Shown piece after piece: positions 6,567 to 7,755 of a DNA stretch of 7,755 nt (position 1 is its first letter; every line of letters starts with the position of its first letter). A program made the position numbers and the translations under genes. This DNA is from an uncultured Oxalobacteraceae bacterium (GTDB taxonomy: Bacteria; Pseudomonadota; Gammaproteobacteria; Burkholderiales; Burkholderiaceae): NCBI GenBank assembly GCA_946479255.1, contig CAMLFK010000240.1, positions 1 through 7,755 of the forward strand, written 5' to 3'. Under the pieces are notes generated by a model. That model searched no databases, was not told the origin of the DNA, and was given only the letters and a program-made list of their open reading frames with translations.

Positions 6567-6609
6567 GGCATCGTACAGCGCAGAAATGATGTTACGCATA
6601 TAGCAACCG

Positions 6610-6653
6610 ACCGGTTACGCTGCCAGCTTTTTGTCTGGAGACAGCGTGCCGGT
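6610..6653 (+). promoter_or_regulatory. Hairpin in the istA leader
   Basis: An imperfect inverted repeat pairs ACCGGT-ACGCTG-CCAG (6610-6626) with CTGG-CAGCGT-CCGGT (6635-6653), with an 8-base loop CTTTTTGT and small bulges. It ends three bases before the istA SD AAGGA at 6657-6661. Such a structure in read-through RNA could restrict ribosome access to istA, as in other insertion sequences. That role is inferred. It lacks a terminal T-run, so it is not a typical terminator. Confidence 0.5.
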
Positions 6654-6666
6654 ATCAAGGATCAAT

Positions 6667-6939
6667 ATGCGTAAGATAAAAGACGTATTGCGTTTGAAGT
6701 TGGACGCAAGGATGTCGCAGCACCAGATCGCCGGCGCGTTGGGGATCTCGAAAGGCGTCGTCACCAAGTATGTCGGCCTGGCCGCGGCCGCAGGCATCGA
6801 CTGGGCAGCAGTGCAAGGCATGGACGAGGTGACACAGGGGGGTCTTTCCAGTGGCGCGATCTTTCATTGCTTCTCAAGCGACAAAAGAAAGGGAGCCGTA
6901 GCTCCCCAATCTACCAATAGTGATAGCGACACAAAATGA
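6667..6939 (+). pseudogene. istA: IstA transposase, N-terminal fragment (IS21 family)
   Basis: The reading frame encodes 90 residues from the ATG at 6667, chosen because MRKIKDVLRLK is the typical IstA N-terminus and SD AAGGA (6657-6661) sits five bases upstream; an earlier in-frame ATG at 6631 lies inside the leader hairpin. Residues 1-54 match the IstA helix-turn-helix domain (SQHQIAGALGISKGVVTKYV, then DWAAVQGMDE). From residue 55 (base 6829) the sequence no longer looks like IstA and the frame runs through the minus-strand terminator into the yoeB remnant. Full IstA proteins are roughly 400-550 residues with a DDE catalytic core, wholly absent here. If expressed, the product would be a DNA-binding domain without catalysis. 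Confidence 0.8.
6883..6906 (-). terminator. Rho-independent terminator of the antitoxin/toxin operon
   Basis: Read on the minus strand, GGGAGC-TACG-GCTCCC (6906-6891) is a perfect 6-bp stem with a four-base loop followed by TTTCTTTT (6890-6883). It begins four bases after the stop codon of the yoeB remnant (6911-6913), the right place to end the yefM-yoeB transcript. Its retention shows that the 3' end of the original operon is preserved even though the toxin gene is broken. Confidence 0.78.
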
Positions 6940-7032
6940 TGACCAGTTCATCGTCATGCACCTCGTAGACTAGCCGATTGGTTTCGTCTATCCGCCTTCC
7001 CACGCATCATCTGTGAACTTCAAGTTGCGCAT
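6911..7032 (-). pseudogene. yoeB: YoeB toxin gene with internal deletion
   Basis: YoeB toxins are ribosome-dependent mRNA endonucleases of about 84 residues. Here the minus strand from ATG at 7032 encodes MRNLKFTDDAW, the typical YoeB N-terminus, and then, in a different frame, RRIDETNRLVYEVHDDELV followed by IILCRYHYW and TAG at 6911-6913, the typical C-terminus. The 122-base remnant lacks about 45 central codons (E. coli residues ~11-57) and is out of frame, so translation from the ATG ends after 14 codons at 6988. The equivalents of catalytic Arg65 and of His83-Tyr84 are still encoded, but Glu46 is lost. Both ends of the gap correspond to tryptophan positions (W10 and W56 in E. coli), suggesting a deletion between short TGG-containing repeats. 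The start overlaps the antitoxin gene by 26 bases, the normal operon arrangement. Confidence 0.85.
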
Positions 7033-7306
7033 TTTGCTGTCCCTCTGCCTCGGAAATGTTGAATAGTTCCCGATGCTGCGCTTGGCCAGAACGCGCCTGC
7101 GCGATAGATTTGGCGAGGTGAGCCGCGTTAGCAGGCGAACTCAACAGGTGCACGGTCTCCATGAGGCTGCTGTAATGATCGAGGGACATGACCACTGCAT
7201 CCGGCGCATCTCTACGCGCGATAACGGTAACGTCAGCATCCTCAACCACTTGGTCGATAACAGCCCGTAGACTGTTGCGAGCCTCAGAAAAGTTGATGAT
7301 TCTCAT
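7007..7306 (-). CDS. yefM: YefM/Phd-family antitoxin
   Basis: A 99-residue antitoxin. The N-terminal domain MRIINFSEARNSLRAVIDQV with VTVIARRDAPDAVVMSLDHYSSLMET is the classic YefM/Phd fold, which binds the operator DNA as a dimer. The C-terminal half (about 55-99), which in relatives wraps the toxin, begins with the typical HLLSSPANAAHLAKSI segment. GGAG at 7316-7313 (minus strand) lies six bases before the ATG and sets the start. The protein is intact and should still bind DNA and repress its own promoter, but its cognate toxin, encoded by the overlapping downstream frame, is destroyed. It is therefore an orphan antitoxin. No convincing -35/-10 pair or operator palindrome was found between its start and 7400, so its promoter is unplaced. 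Confidence 0.92.
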   Translation of the reverse strand: MRIINFSEARNSLRAVIDQVVEDADVTVIARRDAPDAVVMSLDHYSSLMETVHLLSSPANAAHLAKSIAQARSGQAQHRELFNISEAEGQQNAQLEVHR

Positions 7307-7438
7307 TTATTACTCCGTTCTCAATACTTTTTCGTAGTCAGGGTTTCAGCGGTCTTGTCGGGGTCAGCGACCAATGGGGCGCCACGCCCTTCGGATTGTG
7401 ATAGTGTTGCCAAACAAATTACAATTAAAGGAGACGGC

Positions 7439-7755
7439 ATGCGCACCAGCGGCACCCTGAAAACTTGTATCGCCCTTTGCCTGGTCCTGGCCGGACCGTT
7501 CGCGCTGGCCGAGGCGCACCTGCCCGCGCCGGCGCCCTCGCCCGCCGTCGGCGACTCCTGGACCTACCAGTACACCGATGTGTGGAAAGGCGTCAAAGGC
7601 AACGTCAACAAGATGGAGGTGACCGCCGTCGACGACGCCGGCGTGCATGTCGACGTGCGCCGCGCGGCCAGCAACGCGCTGCTGACCAAGCAGCTGTTCA
7701 GCGCGGAGATGAACCCGGTCGACCGCGGCGCGATGCACTTCGCGCCGTCGTTCGC
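7439..7755 (+). CDS. Secreted protein of unknown function, 5' part
   Basis: The first 105 codons of a gene that runs off the right edge with no stop. The start ATG at 7439 has a strong SD AAAGGAG (7427-7433) five bases upstream. The N-terminus is a Sec signal peptide: MRTSGTLK, then a hydrophobic core CIALCLVLAGPFALA, with cleavage likely after ALA at about residue 24, so the product is exported. The mature part begins with a Pro/Ala-rich linker followed by VGDSWTYQYTDVWKG, which suggests a beta-rich periplasmic or outer-membrane-associated domain. I do not recognise a family. GC-rich codon use similar to rng indicates a return to core-type DNA. TGTGATAGT at 7397-7405 could be an extended -10 element, but there is no matching -35. 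Confidence 0.85.
   Translation, partial: MRTSGTLKTCIALCLVLAGPFALAEAHLPAPAPSPAVGDSWTYQYTDVWKGVKGNVNKMEVTAVDDAGVHVDVRRAASNALLTKQLFSAEMNPVDRGAMHFAPSF

Larger units (their letters stand above)
6422..6828 (+). mobile_element. IS21-family element, left-end remnant
   Basis: The remnant consists of a cluster of IS21-type terminal repeats (6441-6566), a leader with a hairpin (6610-6653) and the first 54 codons of istA. Homology to IstA stops at 6828; the rest of istA, all of istB and the right end are missing, so the element cannot move by itself. The outer tip is uncertain: TG at 6422-6423 precedes a degenerate repeat copy (CTATCGTTAAC at 6425-6435) and is a plausible terminus because IS21 elements begin with TG. 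No target duplication can be identified because the right end is lost. Confidence 0.7.

Noticed and set aside
7396..7425. TTGTGA-18-TACAAT as promoter of the exported-protein gene
   Set aside because: The start point would fall on the SD at 7427-7433, leaving almost no leader, so it is unlikely to be the working promoter.
7364..7738. Minus-strand frame opposite the exported protein
   Set aside because: Arg/His/Val-rich shadow; the plus-strand gene has a strong SD and a clear signal peptide.

Overview
The window is high-GC bacterial DNA, most likely from a betaproteobacterium of the order Burkholderiales (an Oxalobacteraceae/Massilia-like genome would fit). This rests on the maf-rng gene pair, the very GC-rich codon use of rng, and the style of the exported protein at the right edge. 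No 16S rRNA or other marker is present, so the genus is a guess.

Layout. (1) Bases 2-1947 are core genome: the 3' part of maf (YhdE-type nucleotide pyrophosphatase) and a complete rng (RNase G). (2) Bases 1948-3661 are the first foreign-looking block: an intact COG3950/PtuA-like ATPase and, 3 bases later, the N-terminal third of a PtuB-like HNH nuclease. Together they look like a Septu-type (PtuAB) anti-phage pair whose nuclease has been broken. (3) Bases 3662-6392 hold a compact type VI secretion (T6SS) cargo operon: a near-consensus sigma-70 promoter, PAAR tip protein, DUF4123 adaptor (TecT-like), small co-chaperone candidate, Tox-REase-5 DNase effector (TseT-like) and Imm52 immunity protein (TsiT-like). 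The order is that of the Pseudomonas aeruginosa PA3904-PA3908 TseT cluster. (4) Bases ~6422-6828 are the left end of an IS21-family element, with an unusual mirrored array of terminal-type repeats and the first ~54 codons of istA. (5) Bases 6883-7306 on the minus strand hold a yefM-type antitoxin with its SD and terminator, followed by a yoeB toxin reduced to its two ends by an internal out-of-frame deletion. (6) From 7439 the GC-rich core style resumes with the start of a secreted protein of unknown function.

The segment between rng and the exported protein therefore reads as a small mosaic island of conflict genes. Three of its parts are broken (ptuB, istA, yoeB), while the T6SS effector-immunity cassette appears fully intact and carries its own promoter. 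No T6SS structural genes and no VgrG are present, so the cassette would depend on a secretion apparatus encoded elsewhere.
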